DNA of 64,000 nucleotides from Bacteroidota bacterium (GCA_947479455.1 CANJZE010000003.1:146956-210955), one strand, 5' to 3'. Positions 37,145 through 47,002 are shown, counted from the first letter of the stretch. Notes: generated from the sequence alone by a model not told the origin. Numbers and translations are program-made.

Positions 37145-38011
37145 ATGAAACAGTTTTTGTCTTGCTTTACGTTAATTGTTTGGTTTTTTACCATCACATC
37201 TTGTAAAAAAGATACCGGTGTCAAAGAGTTTAGTGCAGAAGATAATACGGCCATTGAAACCGAATACGCGCAACTATTTGATGTAGTGGCAGATTTTCTA
37301 AGCAACGATACCTTAACCCACAAAACCGAAAACAATATTTTACCTGAAGGTGTGATCATTTCCTTTATTGACAGAACTTATGCTGATTCAGATGGGGTTG
37401 TTTGTTTAGTTGATTATGGACCGCTTGATCATAGTGCTGCCTATAAAGGAATCCCCTGCCGCGATGGTCGATATCGCGCTGGTAAAATTGGAGTAGCCAT
37501 GAGTAAACATTGGACCGATGTTGGCACGGTCGCAATAGTTACTATCAATTCTTCAGATGAATATTATGTTGGAGACGGAACCAAAATGTATAAACTATCG
37601 GGTTGGGAAACGATTACCCGAGTAAGCGATTCTACATTTACTATAGAAATTGAAAACGCTAATCTACAACGCGAAAATGGCAACATGACTTGGAGCGCGA
37701 ACCAAACTTTGCGATTACTCAATGGTAATACCTATGGATTGTGGGATACCGCGTATGAGCTCAGCGGATCTTCTCAAGGTACGAATAAAAATGGAGATGC
37801 TTTTACTGCCGAAATATTTTCACCGGCATTTTCGCTTACGAAAGAAGTAAGCGTTGGTTGTTTGGGAACGTTTGTTTCTGGCGTTACCAGAGTAATCAAT
37901 ACCGAAAACAGCGCAGATAATAAATTTACGATTGATTATGGCGAAGGAGCGTGTGACAATTCAGTGTCTTTAGTTTCTAAAAATGGAACCCGAACTTCTC
38001 AGGTTTGGTAA
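37145..38011 (+). CDS. Putative lipoprotein of unknown function
   Basis: About 288 residues from ATG 37145; the upstream in-frame extension (from 37067) precedes the signal peptide. The lipobox is TITSC, followed by KKD. The mature part has regular beta-strand patterns (TWSANQTLRLLNGNTYGLWD). I recognise no family. Confidence 0.7.
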   Translation: MKQFLSCFTLIVWFFTITSCKKDTGVKEFSAEDNTAIETEYAQLFDVVADFLSNDTLTHKTENNILPEGVIISFIDRTYADSDGVVCLVDYGPLDHSAAYKGIPCRDGRYRAGKIGVAMSKHWTDVGTVAIVTINSSDEYYVGDGTKMYKLSGWETITRVSDSTFTIEIENANLQRENGNMTWSANQTLRLLNGNTYGLWDTAYELSGSSQGTNKNGDAFTAEIFSPAFSLTKEVSVGCLGTFVSGVTRVINTENSADNKFTIDYGEGACDNSVSLVSKNGTRTSQVW

Positions 38012-38023
38012 GTTGTAAAAAGC

Positions 38024-38058
38024 GAAAATCCTCCCCGCAAGAGCGAAGAGGAATTTTC
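38024..38058 (+). terminator. Hairpin after the lipoprotein gene
   Basis: GAAAATCCTC / GAGGAATTTTC can pair with one bulge; this is a plausible terminator between two convergent genes, without a long T-run. Confidence 0.4.
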
Positions 38059-38175
38059 ATTGGAACCGAGATTGAAGGACTCTTTAGTGAACGTTACCGT
38101 TCCCTTTTTTAGTTCCAGGACTTTTTACGATGGTGATTCAATAAAAAGTAGCCTGGTATAAGTTGTTTTGAATTT

Positions 38176-39042
38176 CTATTCTATATAAGCTCTCAATAAA
38201 CTCGGACTCGTACTTTCTTTTAACTGCCGAATACATTTTTCCTTTATCTGTCGAACGCGTTCTCGGGTTAAGCCATATATATCGCCAATTTCTTCTAAGG
38301 TCATTGGGTCTTTTCCGTTCAATCCAAAATAACACGATATGATTTCCGATTCGCGCTCACTTAAATTAGCAAGAGCTGCATTGAGTTGTGTTTCTACATT
38401 CTTCTGCATCATTATATCTTCTACAGAAGCTTCATCATGATCATACAGAATATCTTTAAGTGAACTTCCGCCAAGGTCGTCCCCTCCTATTTTAATTTCG
38501 GTAGAAACGGTAATTGTATTAGCTCTGAAATACTCGTCAATTTCTTCTTTCGTCATGCCTAACATTTCCATCAACTCTTCCACATCAGGTTCACGCTGAA
38601 ACTCCTGTTCGAAACTTTGAAATGCTTTGGTAATTTTTGTATACGCGCCTACTTTACTTACGGGCAGTCGAATTATTCTTGATTGCTCAACTATAGACTG
38701 CATAATTGCTTGACGAATCCACCAAACCGCATACGATATAAATTTGAACCCACGCGTTTCATCGAATTTGTAAGTAGCCCTTATAAGTCCTAAGTTTCCT
38801 TCATTTATTAAATCACTAAGTGGCAAACCTTGGTTTTGATATTGTTTAGCCACGCTTACCACAAATCTCAAATTTGCTTTCACCATGTGGTCTAAGGCAT
38901 CGGTGTCACCCATTCGAATGCGTTTAGCCAACTCTCCCTCTTGTTCGGCTGTCAACAATTCAGTTTTCGCAATTTCATTTAGGTACTTATCCACCTGCTT
39001 GTCGCGCTGAGAAATGTTATGTGTAATTTTTAGATGCCTCAT
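38176..39042 (-). CDS. RpoD/SigA-type RNA polymerase sigma factor
   Basis: A 288-residue sigma-70 of the short Bacteroidota type. Region 2 (ANLRFVVSVAKQYQNQGLPLSDLINEGNLGLIRA and FKFISYAVWWIRQAI), region 3 and region 4 (TLEEIGDIYGLTRERVRQI) are intact. The N-terminus (MRHLKITHNISQRDKQVDKYLNEIAKTEL) is close to, but more diverged than, the primary sigma start MRQLKIT...ESxSLDKYL. It may be the housekeeping factor or a paralogue; one window cannot decide. Confidence 0.88.
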   Translation of the reverse strand: MRHLKITHNISQRDKQVDKYLNEIAKTELLTAEQEGELAKRIRMGDTDALDHMVKANLRFVVSVAKQYQNQGLPLSDLINEGNLGLIRATYKFDETRGFKFISYAVWWIRQAIMQSIVEQSRIIRLPVSKVGAYTKITKAFQSFEQEFQREPDVEELMEMLGMTKEEIDEYFRANTITVSTEIKIGGDDLGGSSLKDILYDHDEASVEDIMMQKNVETQLNAALANLSERESEIISCYFGLNGKDPMTLEEIGDIYGLTRERVRQIKEKCIRQLKESTSPSLLRAYIE

Positions 39043-39544
39043 AGGCTTTGGTTTCTAGGTTGTGTAACCTTTACGTGGTGTTTGGTAAAATGTTACAAAC
39101 GTTGGAAGAACCATGCAGTTGCATAAGGATTAGAAAAATGCGCAATAAACCTTTGCACGCTGTCCTCCATTTGATGCGAGAGCACTAGAAGCGGGTGTAT
39201 CCTTTTTGTACTTTGCAACCTCTTGAACCCAATTTCGAATAACCTTGCAGAAAGGTTAATGATTCTTAGTTCGTTAAGAACCAATTCAAACCCACTTCAA
39301 CTATATAACAGTTCGCCTTTCCTAATCAGGAAAGCAAAATCGCACAAAATTTTTCTTTCGAAAAAAACCGGCAAGGGCATGTATTTTTTAAATACGTTCA
39401 TCTTTTAGATATCTTTTTATTTTCCAACAATAAATTGCTGTAAATAGTTGATAATCTGTTGATTATTATACATCTCTTAGTTTTCAATCTAAGTTGTAAT
39501 TGCTTTTGTTTAATCCATTATTAACCAAAACAAAAAAAACAACT
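39043..39544. other. Non-coding stretch with no recognised gene
   Basis: This 500-bp gap upstream of the tiny ORFs has no ORF with family resemblance, no tRNA-like fold and no clear terminator that I can see. The 3' half is AT-rich (39410-39500) and could hold the promoter of the tiny-ORF transcript. Confidence 0.5.
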
Positions 39545-39727
39545 ATGGAATTAATCCTCGCTCTCGCAACCCTTTGGGCAACTTCGTTCGGCATTTCTAA
39601 TCTTGATGGTAAAGTTCAAGTTAAGAACTCAAAACCAACCACGTTAAGATCTTTATCGAACGGCAATATCGGAACTCCGGTTCATGCGCCTGCCATCAGC
39701 GTTACCATTATTGAAAAGAAACCGTAA
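39545..39727 (+). CDS. Small hypothetical protein (60 aa)
   Basis: ATG 39545 to TAA 39727 encodes MELILALATLWATSFG, then ISNLDGKVQVKNSKP and a Pro/Ile-rich tail. The start is mildly hydrophobic, so it may be exported or membrane-associated. It is followed after 31 nt by another tiny ORF and then a strong terminator, consistent with a short dedicated transcript. No family recognised. Confidence 0.5.
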   Translation: MELILALATLWATSFGISNLDGKVQVKNSKPTTLRSLSNGNIGTPVHAPAISVTIIEKKP

Positions 39728-39758
39728 TCAAATTTTTAAATACTAAAAACTAAATTTT

Positions 39759-39818
39759 ATGCCAGCAATTAATGTAAAAATCGAAAACGGACAGATTGTT
39801 ATAGGTGCTTCTAAGTAA
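39759..39818 (+). CDS. Tiny ORF (19 aa)
   Basis: ATG 39759 encodes MPAINVKIENGQIVIGASK and a TAA at 39816-39818. It is preceded by an A/T-rich leader like that of the 60-aa ORF and followed 50 nt later by an intrinsic terminator. It may be a real micropeptide or chance. Confidence 0.35.
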   Translation: MPAINVKIENGQIVIGASK

Positions 39819-39869
39819 GCGCCTTTGAATAAACAACCCAGTTGTTTATCCACTTTTTTCCTAAAATAA

Positions 39870-39906
39870 AAACCGCAAGCGTGCTAAACACTTGCGGTTT
39901 TTTTTA
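39870..39906 (+). terminator. Strong intrinsic terminator
   Basis: Perfect AAACCGCAAG / CTTGCGGTTT stem with an 11-nt loop and a T-run, after the two tiny ORFs and before the GH3-like gene. Confidence 0.85.
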
Positions 39907-39919
39907 TGTAATTCGTTAA

Positions 39920-41410
39920 ATGGGTTATAAATCGGGTATTGCTAAACTGGCGGCAGATGTTATTTCTTCAGTTGTTTACAAGGAGCAACAGAATGCACTT
40001 ACAATTCAGCAGAATATCTTAAAGCGACTGGTTAGTTCTGCTGTGCAAACCGACTTCGGAAAAGCACACAACTTCAATTTGGTTAAAACTTACAACGACT
40101 TTAAAGTTGCGGTGAGCGTTCGAGATTATGAACAGATTAAAGATTATATCGAATTGATTGCCGATGGAAAAGAGAATGTGCTATGGAAAGGCAAGCCGTT
40201 ATATTTCTGTAAATCGTCAGGCACTACTTCGGGCACAAAATATATTCCGGTTACACAGGAGCAGATAAACAAAATGATTCGCGCAGCGAGAAACTCTCTG
40301 ATGCTTTATGTTCACGAAACTGGCAAGGCAGATTTCTTTGACCATAAAATGATTTTTTTGCAAGGTTCTCCTGAGTTGGATATGCATGGTAAAATTCCTT
40401 CAGGACGGTTGAGCGGCATTGTGCACCATCATGTTCCTTTTTATGCCCGCAAAAACAGAATGCCAAGTTACGAAACCAATTGTATTGACGACTGGGAAGA
40501 AAAAGTAACTGCCATTGCCCGCGAAACAGTAAAAGAGAAAATGAGTTTAATCAGCGGCATTCCGCCCTGGGTGGTGATGTATTTTGAAAAGCTGAAAGAA
40601 CTAAGCGGCAAAGAATTTATCAAAGATATTTTTCCGCAGTTTCAGGTGTTTGCTTATGGAGGGGTAAACTACGAGCCATACCGGCAAAAGATTGAATCGT
40701 TGATTGGTTTTAAAATTGATTCGGTAGAAACGTATCCGGCAAGCGAAGGATTTATTGCTTATCAGGATAGGCAAAACACCGAAGGTCTTTTGCTCAACAT
40801 AAACGGGGGTATATTTTATGAGTTTGTAAAAGCCGATGAAGTATTTGCTGAAAACCCGAAACGGATTTGGCTTGGAGAAATTGAGTTGAATGTAAACTAT
40901 GCGCTTATCTTAAACACCAATGCGGGTCTATGGGGTTATAGTATTGGCGACACCCTGAAATTCGTTTCTAAAAATCCTTATCGCATTGTGGTGACCGGAA
41001 GGGTGAAACATTTTATTTCGGCTTTTGGTGAGCATGTGATTGCTGAGGAAGTTGAACTGGCTATGATGAATGCCATGCGCGAAATGGATTCGGGAGTTAG
41101 TGAATTTACGGTGGCACCACAAGTAAATCCTGTGGAGGGTTTGCCTTATCATGAATGGTTGGTGGAGTTTAGTAAAGAACCGCGAAGCATTCCTGATTTT
41201 GCGCAGCATGTTGATTTAGTGCTTCAACAAAAAAATTCGTACTACAAAGATTTGCGTGCAGGAAATATTCTTCAGCAACTCAAAATTACTTCTTTACAAA
41301 AAGGAAGTTTTATTGAATACATGAAAACCCAAGGCAAATTAGGCGGACAGAATAAAGTGCCTCGCCTGACAAACGACCGTGAAATTGCTGATGTGTTGAG
41401 GAGAATATAA
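39920..41410 (+). CDS. GH3 (auxin-responsive) family acyl-adenylating synthetase
   Basis: A 496-residue protein of the GH3/JAR1 adenylate-forming family, common in Bacteroidota. The ATP motif CKSSGTTSGTKYIPVT near residue 100, the YPASEGF segment and GYSIGDTLKFVSKNPYRIVVTGRVKHFIS are family signatures. Plant members conjugate amino acids to acyl groups; the bacterial substrate is unknown. It ends 6 nt before the convergent collagen-like gene. Confidence 0.88.
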   Translation: MGYKSGIAKLAADVISSVVYKEQQNALTIQQNILKRLVSSAVQTDFGKAHNFNLVKTYNDFKVAVSVRDYEQIKDYIELIADGKENVLWKGKPLYFCKSSGTTSGTKYIPVTQEQINKMIRAARNSLMLYVHETGKADFFDHKMIFLQGSPELDMHGKIPSGRLSGIVHHHVPFYARKNRMPSYETNCIDDWEEKVTAIARETVKEKMSLISGIPPWVVMYFEKLKELSGKEFIKDIFPQFQVFAYGGVNYEPYRQKIESLIGFKIDSVETYPASEGFIAYQDRQNTEGLLLNINGGIFYEFVKADEVFAENPKRIWLGEIELNVNYALILNTNAGLWGYSIGDTLKFVSKNPYRIVVTGRVKHFISAFGEHVIAEEVELAMMNAMREMDSGVSEFTVAPQVNPVEGLPYHEWLVEFSKEPRSIPDFAQHVDLVLQQKNSYYKDLRAGNILQQLKITSLQKGSFIEYMKTQGKLGGQNKVPRLTNDREIADVLRRI

Positions 41411-41416
41411 TTTGGA

Positions 41417-44095
41417 CTAATGCTTCTCTCCTTCCAGCTTTCTTCTGTCGGCAGGAATTGAATTGCCGTATTTGCCATCAGCCAGTTTCACCTGACCCAT
41501 GTGTGGTCCGCCAATAACTACATCACCAATGCCGGTGAGTTCTTCAGGATTGTAGTGGTAAACATCCCAATCATTTGCCCAATGGAAAATTGATTTGCCC
41601 GTTACCTGATTAGCTGCTTTAGCTGCGGCCGGTTCCTTATCGGCTTTTATAGCGGCAGGTCCGGGTGCCTGAGGAAATCTTCCTTCGCCATAATTGGTCT
41701 TAGGTTTTGCAATTATTTCATAATCCAAAGTTCCTGAATGTTTGCCACCGTTTAATTCCATCAAATCAAAACCTTTCACGTTTCTGTTTTTTACCACTAC
41801 ACCATTGAATTCATACATATCAGTTGGAGTGCAGAAAACACGTAGCGGATTTTCGGTATTTACAAAAATAATATCGCTAAGTATAGGGTCTAAGTCAACA
41901 TGAGCAAAACCATTTTCAAGTTTCACGGTGCCATAATCGGTATACCAATATTCTGGTGATTCAGGCGCGGTGAGTGTAATACGACCATGATTTTCGGTAG
42001 GTATTATCTCACTTACGGAACCTGTGCCTATAATTTTTCGGTTTGTAGCTCCGTTCATTGCTACATAAGCCCATTGCGCATTTCCTTGAAAATATCCTCC
42101 GGCAGTAACGTTAAACGAAGTATTATAACCTCCTGCAGGGTCAAGACCAGTTCCAGGTCCAGTCGCAAAAGCCATTACCCCATTGGCATCTTCGGCATTA
42201 CCTGCAGCACCGGCATCAAATCTTCCGCCAGCGCACCAGCCTGGGTTTCCTCCAACTGCACGTGTATTATAGCCACGAAGTGCTACGTTAATTCCACCTA
42301 AAGTGGTACTAGTTACATTTAATTGATTGTAAGAAGTAGAAGGATTAAACACACCTGAATTATTATCTACATATGCATAGTTTGCCATCCACACGGTAGA
42401 GTAATCAATCAATGCTGCTACCGTTGCCGCACCGGTCGATTGGCCATAGAGACTCGCATAACCAGCGGCAGGGTTAGTAGAGTAAATTCCTGCACCTTGT
42501 AAAGTTTGAACCGGTGTGCCTAAAGTAATATTGACTTCGTAGCCCACATAAGCACCTACGTTAGTACTATGTCCCCAAATTGCATTTGCCAGTGGCCCGC
42601 TATTAACTTCAAGCGGAAGACTTGGTGCAGCGGTTCCAATACCAACATAACCATTGGTTTGCTTCACTCTCATTCTTTCAAGCTGATTAGTTCCAATGGT
42701 AAAATCTCGAGCATCTGTTGTGCCTATCCAGTTTTCGGCAGCGCCAATAACTGAAGTGCCGTATGTTGCAGGCACTGCAGGATTAGTGATAGCAGTATTA
42801 CCTTTAGTAAGCCATGCACCAATGGTTGTATTTAAATTTTGTGGAGCAGTGGTAGTTATGTTTAATGTGCCTGCATTATTAAACTCGAAATTGGTAATTG
42901 TCCAGTTAGGTCCGGTAACTCCAGTTACACCTGTAATTCCGGTTATTCCTTGCGCTCCGGCAATACCTGTAACCCCTGTAACTCCCTGAATGCCTTGCGC
43001 ACCAGTAGTTCCGGTTATTCCTTGAATGCCTTGTGCGCCTGTAAGGCCAATGGCTCCGGTAATACCTTGAATGCCGGTTACTCCTGTAACACCCTGTATA
43101 CCTTGCGCGCCTGTAACACCCTGTATGCCTTGTGCGCCTGTAGTTCCTGTTATTCCTTGAATGCCCTGCGCACCCGTTGCGCCCATAGTACCTGTAATAC
43201 CTTGAATACCTTGTGCCCCTGTTATACCTTGAATACCCTGCGCTCCAGTAATGCCTTGTATTCCTTGTATCCCCTGAATACCCTGTGCACCGGTATCACC
43301 GGTAACTCCCTGAATACCCTGCGCGCCTACAGCACCGGTATTTCCCTGCGCGCCTGTAGTTCCCGTAACCCCTTGTATTCCTTGCGCGCCTGTAACTCCT
43401 GCAATTCCCTGTATCCCCTGAATGCCTTGAATACCTTGTGCGCCTGTGGCTCCAGTATCGCCTGTAACTCCTTGAAGTCCGTTGGTACCATTCGTTCCGT
43501 TCGTGCCCGGAAGACCGTTTGTGCCGTTAGTGCCATTCGTTCCGTTTGTACCGGGAAGTCCATTAGTTCCTGGTACACCGGTAGCACCATCAATACCGTT
43601 CGTACCATTTGTACCATTGGTTCCGTTCGTACCGTTTGAACCCGGAAGTCCATTTGTCCCATTAGTTCCGGGTGCGCCTGTAGCTCCGTCTATACCATTG
43701 GTGCCATTCGTTCCATTGGTGCCGTTTGTACCATTAGCACCTGCCGCACCAGTAACTCCTTGCAATCCTGTAGGGCCTTGTGCTCCTGCTGCACCTGTAT
43801 TTCCTGTAGGTCCTATTGCCTGACAAAGCGAAGTCCATCCGTTAGTAGTAGTGAAATAGAAAAGACATTCCAGCGTAACATCGTAAACCAATAACCCATT
43901 TGCCGGTGAAGAAATAGCCATTCGCTGTGTAGTGGTCATTCGTGGTGCAATAAATCCTTTTGAAGTAGATTCCAATTGAAGAATGGAACTTGCATCGGGA
44001 TTAGTAATTCCGATACCTACATTGTTTTGTGCGGTTACTTTTTGTGTAAAGAATAAAACCGCAAATAAAGTTACGAGCGTAGAAATTTTCTTCAT
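41417..44095 (-). CDS. Collagen-like repeat surface protein
   Basis: An 892-residue exported protein. After the signal peptide (TLFAVLFFTQKVTAQ) comes a segment common in Bacteroidota cell-surface proteins (NVGIGITNPDASSILQLES, then GFIAPRMTTTQR). Residues about 95-396 are an essentially uninterrupted Gly-X-Y collagen-type tract, about 100 triplets, mostly GTN and GIQ/GVT/GAQ units. The C-terminal part resembles tail-fibre-like stalk domains with no T9SS tail. It should form trimeric stalks; the 9-nt repeat DNA makes length variation likely. Confidence 0.88.
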   Translation of the reverse strand: MKKISTLVTLFAVLFFTQKVTAQNNVGIGITNPDASSILQLESTSKGFIAPRMTTTQRMAISSPANGLLVYDVTLECLFYFTTTNGWTSLCQAIGPTGNTGAAGAQGPTGLQGVTGAAGANGTNGTNGTNGTNGIDGATGAPGTNGTNGLPGSNGTNGTNGTNGTNGIDGATGVPGTNGLPGTNGTNGTNGTNGLPGTNGTNGTNGLQGVTGDTGATGAQGIQGIQGIQGIAGVTGAQGIQGVTGTTGAQGNTGAVGAQGIQGVTGDTGAQGIQGIQGIQGITGAQGIQGITGAQGIQGITGTMGATGAQGIQGITGTTGAQGIQGVTGAQGIQGVTGVTGIQGITGAIGLTGAQGIQGITGTTGAQGIQGVTGVTGIAGAQGITGITGVTGVTGPNWTITNFEFNNAGTLNITTTAPQNLNTTIGAWLTKGNTAITNPAVPATYGTSVIGAAENWIGTTDARDFTIGTNQLERMRVKQTNGYVGIGTAAPSLPLEVNSGPLANAIWGHSTNVGAYVGYEVNITLGTPVQTLQGAGIYSTNPAAGYASLYGQSTGAATVAALIDYSTVWMANYAYVDNNSGVFNPSTSYNQLNVTSTTLGGINVALRGYNTRAVGGNPGWCAGGRFDAGAAGNAEDANGVMAFATGPGTGLDPAGGYNTSFNVTAGGYFQGNAQWAYVAMNGATNRKIIGTGSVSEIIPTENHGRITLTAPESPEYWYTDYGTVKLENGFAHVDLDPILSDIIFVNTENPLRVFCTPTDMYEFNGVVVKNRNVKGFDLMELNGGKHSGTLDYEIIAKPKTNYGEGRFPQAPGPAAIKADKEPAAAKAANQVTGKSIFHWANDWDVYHYNPEELTGIGDVVIGGPHMGQVKLADGKYGNSIPADRRKLEGEKH
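42905..43812. repeat. Tandem-repeat DNA of the collagen-like tract
   Basis: Degenerate 9-nt and 18-nt units encode Gly-X-Y triplets. The repeat is a coding microsatellite, not a CRISPR: there are no unique spacers. Confidence 0.85.
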
Positions 44096-44302
44096 GGGTG
44101 TTGCGTTAATGTCTAAAAAAAGTAGGGTATGATAACGTGGTGAATTTAGTTTAAACTTTTAGTGCTGCAAAAATACTTTCTTACTTATTAAGTTGATGGA
44201 AACAAATACATGGTTGCACTCTGTGTGTTCATAATATTTTAGTACACAAAAAAGATTCGCCCTTTCTATTTCCATTATAATTGCCGTTACAAAATTTTGA
44301 AC

Positions 44303-45964
44303 ATGAAACTTCTTTCTAAAATTTTATTTCTCTCTGCTATTTGTATAAATGCAATTGTTGCTACTGCACAAAATAAAACAACAACTACTCCTACCTCTCC
44401 ATCAAAACCAAAGTTAGTTATTGGAATTGTAGTGGACCAAATGCGTTGGGATTATCTGTATCGTTATTCCGAAAAATATTCTGCTGGCGGATTTAAACGT
44501 TTGCTGAAAGACGGTTACAGTTGTGAGAATACTCACATCAACTACTCTCCCACTTACACCGCCTGCGGTCACGCATGCATTTACACAGGCAGTGTTCCTA
44601 CAGTGCATGGCATTACAGGAAACGATTGGTATTCATACACTGAAGATTCAGCGGTGTATTGTGTACGCGATAACCGATATAACACCGTTGGCAGCACAAG
44701 TTTTATAACGGGGAAAGTTTCTCCGCGTAATTTATTGACGACTACAATCACCGATGAGTTAAAACTTGCTACAAACTTCAAATCAAAAACTATTGGCATT
44801 GCTTTAAAAGACAGAAGCTCGGTTTTACCTGCCGGGCATAAAGCCGATGCTGCTTATTTTTATGATGGCAGCTCAGGCAATTGGGTAACGAGTTCCTATT
44901 ACATGAATCAATTGCCCGCTTGGGTATTTCAATACAACGCAAAAAAATATGCCGATAGTTTATTGGCAAAAGCGTGGTCGCCTTTGCTGTCTCCTTTAAG
45001 TGCTTACACCGAAAGCGAAGAAGATTTTCAGGTGTATGAAGATGTTTTAGAAAAGGAAAAATCACCGGTGTTCATTCATCGAGTTGATACCTTGACCAAA
45101 CCTGTTTCAAAAATTCTTCCCTACACACCTTTTGGCAATACACTTACACTGGATTTTGCAAAAGCGGCTATCAGCAACGAAAACTTAGGAACAAAAGATG
45201 TGACCGATTTTTTAGCGGTGAGCCTTTCATCAACCGATATTGTAGGACATAAATTTGGGCCCAACAGTATTGAAGTGGAAGATTGCTATATGCGATTGGA
45301 TAAAGACCTCGAAAAGTTTTTCACTTTTCTTGATACGCGTTTAGGCAAAGGAAATTATCTGTTGTTCTTAACTGCCGACCACGGTGCTGCGCACATTCCC
45401 GATTTTATGAAGAAGAATAAAATGCCTGCCGGTGTTTTTCCTTTAGACCAAATAGATTCGCTATTGGAAGCAGCTATTGAAACAAAATTTTCTGCAGATA
45501 GTCTGATTCTCGGTTTTGAAAACATGCAAATGTATTTAGACAACGAACGCATTGCTAAGAAAAATATCAATCGGGCAGAATTGAAAACGTTTATCAAAAA
45601 TTTCTCGATGCAGTTTGACGGTGTTGCAAAAGTACTGGACATGGAAAACCTTTCGAACGAATTGATGGATGCAGAAATGAAACAGGCAATTGCGAATGGT
45701 TATTATCCTGAACGTTCAGGTGATTTATACTTACTGCTTGAGCCAAGTTGGTTTGAGCAAATGAAAAAAGGAACTACACATGGAACAATCTATCCTTACG
45801 ACACGCATATTCCTTTAGTATGGATGGGCTGGAATATTAAACATGCCGAAGACCATGCCGACATTCACATGACCGACATTGCTCCTACGCTTGCCGCGCT
45901 CTTGCACATTCAGGAGCCAAGCGGTTGTACAGGAAAAGTGATTGAGGGAATTTTTAAGAAGTAG
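44303..45964 (+). CDS. PafA-type alkaline phosphatase
   Basis: About 553 residues from ATG 44303 (signal ILFLSAICINAIVATAQ). The metal and nucleophile region VIGIVVDQMRWDY, then SPTYTACGHACIYTGSVPTVHGI contains the nucleophilic Thr typical of PafA. DIVGHKFGP, TADHGAAHIP and GTTHGTIYPYDTHIPL supply the other metal ligands. It is a calcium-dependent-type periplasmic phosphomonoesterase family, widespread in Bacteroidota. It is a single gene. Confidence 0.9.
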   Translation: MKLLSKILFLSAICINAIVATAQNKTTTTPTSPSKPKLVIGIVVDQMRWDYLYRYSEKYSAGGFKRLLKDGYSCENTHINYSPTYTACGHACIYTGSVPTVHGITGNDWYSYTEDSAVYCVRDNRYNTVGSTSFITGKVSPRNLLTTTITDELKLATNFKSKTIGIALKDRSSVLPAGHKADAAYFYDGSSGNWVTSSYYMNQLPAWVFQYNAKKYADSLLAKAWSPLLSPLSAYTESEEDFQVYEDVLEKEKSPVFIHRVDTLTKPVSKILPYTPFGNTLTLDFAKAAISNENLGTKDVTDFLAVSLSSTDIVGHKFGPNSIEVEDCYMRLDKDLEKFFTFLDTRLGKGNYLLFLTADHGAAHIPDFMKKNKMPAGVFPLDQIDSLLEAAIETKFSADSLILGFENMQMYLDNERIAKKNINRAELKTFIKNFSMQFDGVAKVLDMENLSNELMDAEMKQAIANGYYPERSGDLYLLLEPSWFEQMKKGTTHGTIYPYDTHIPLVWMGWNIKHAEDHADIHMTDIAPTLAALLHIQEPSGCTGKVIEGIFKK

Positions 45965-45968
45965 AAGT

Positions 45969-46050
45969 AATGGAATATTGGAATGATGGAATGATGGAAT
46001 GATGGATGGTTGCATAAAATACAAGATGCTTCGACAAGCTCAGCATGACA
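45969..46050. repeat. 9-bp tandem repeat followed by a REP-like half-element
   Basis: GGAATGATG is repeated three times around 45980-46006. Then GATGCTTCGACAAGCTCAGC ATGACA (46025-46050) repeats the TTCGACAAGCTCAG core seen at 1997 and 48558. Confidence 0.6.
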
Positions 46051-46096
46051 TTTTTCTTTTGGTAGCGCAAAGCCACTTCTCTTTTTACTACGTAAT

Positions 46097-47002
46097 ATGC
46101 TAAAGACCTACCACAACAAATCTGACAACACCAAAGCATATATTCAGATGCACCTTTCCATTATTTTGTGGGGAGCCACAGGTGTTTTAGGAAGAGGAAT
46201 TGCGCTGAGCGAAGGCATGTTGGTTTGGTATCGTTTAATTATTGCCACCGCTTCACTCGGTTTTTATATTCTGCTGACTAAAAAAAGTTTTAGCGTTTCG
46301 AAACAAAACTTTTGGAAACTGTTTGGTATTGGTGCGCTGCTCATGTTACACTGGTTATTCTTTTATGGCGCTATAAAATATTCAAACGTGAGCATTACGC
46401 TAAGTTTGTTTGCCAGCACTACACTTTTTACTGCGCTCATTGAACCCGTAATTACCAAAAAGAAATTCAACAAGGCAGAACTGCTTTACAGTTTAATGGC
46501 GATGTGCGGCATAGCTTTGATTTTTTACAGCGATGAAAATTCCTATTCAATTGGAATTGTGCTGGCATTGTTCGCTGCTTTTGTAGGAGCGTTCTTCAAT
46601 ATTTTAAATAAAGATGTGGTGAAAGAAGTAAGCAGTGATCTAGTTTCGTTTTACGAAATAGGTGCGGGTTTATTAGTGCTTACTTTATTACTTCCACTTT
46701 ATATTCAGGTGCTTCAACCCGCCCAATTGTTTCCTACCAACACCGATTGGGTTTTACTTTTTGTACTGGCAATTGTTTGTACGCACATCACATTGATACT
46801 ATCACTTAATGCATTAAAACATCTTTCGGCATTCACACTAAATCTCTCCATCAATCTTGAACCGGTTTATGGAATTGCGCTGGCGTTTTTAATTTTTCAT
46901 GAAAACAAAAACCTGAATGCAGGTTTTTTTGCAGGCACTTTTATCATTATGCTTTCGGTGTTGCTCCACTCCTACTTTGAGGAAAGAAACACTGGAAAAT
47001 AA
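46097..47002 (+). CDS. EamA/DMT-family transporter
   Basis: A 301-residue protein with ten predicted hydrophobic helices in two EamA repeats (HLSIILWGATGVLGRGIAL and later VLALFAAFVGAFFNILNKDVV). The substrate of drug/metabolite-superfamily exporters of this kind cannot be told from sequence. It is followed by a disrupted AHSA1 gene. Confidence 0.85.
   Translation: MLKTYHNKSDNTKAYIQMHLSIILWGATGVLGRGIALSEGMLVWYRLIIATASLGFYILLTKKSFSVSKQNFWKLFGIGALLMLHWLFFYGAIKYSNVSITLSLFASTTLFTALIEPVITKKKFNKAELLYSLMAMCGIALIFYSDENSYSIGIVLALFAAFVGAFFNILNKDVVKEVSSDLVSFYEIGAGLLVLTLLLPLYIQVLQPAQLFPTNTDWVLLFVLAIVCTHITLILSLNALKHLSAFTLNLSINLEPVYGIALAFLIFHENKNLNAGFFAGTFIIMLSVLLHSYFEERNTGK

Noticed and set aside
42905-43823. 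Possible CRISPR or direct-repeat array, and overlapping ORFs on the plus strand (43482-43823, 42950-43639)
   Set aside because: The periodicity is 9 nt and encodes Gly-X-Y in the minus-strand gene; there are no unique spacers. The plus-strand ORFs are mirror translations (Pro/Val/Phe and Cys/Ser/Asn repeats).
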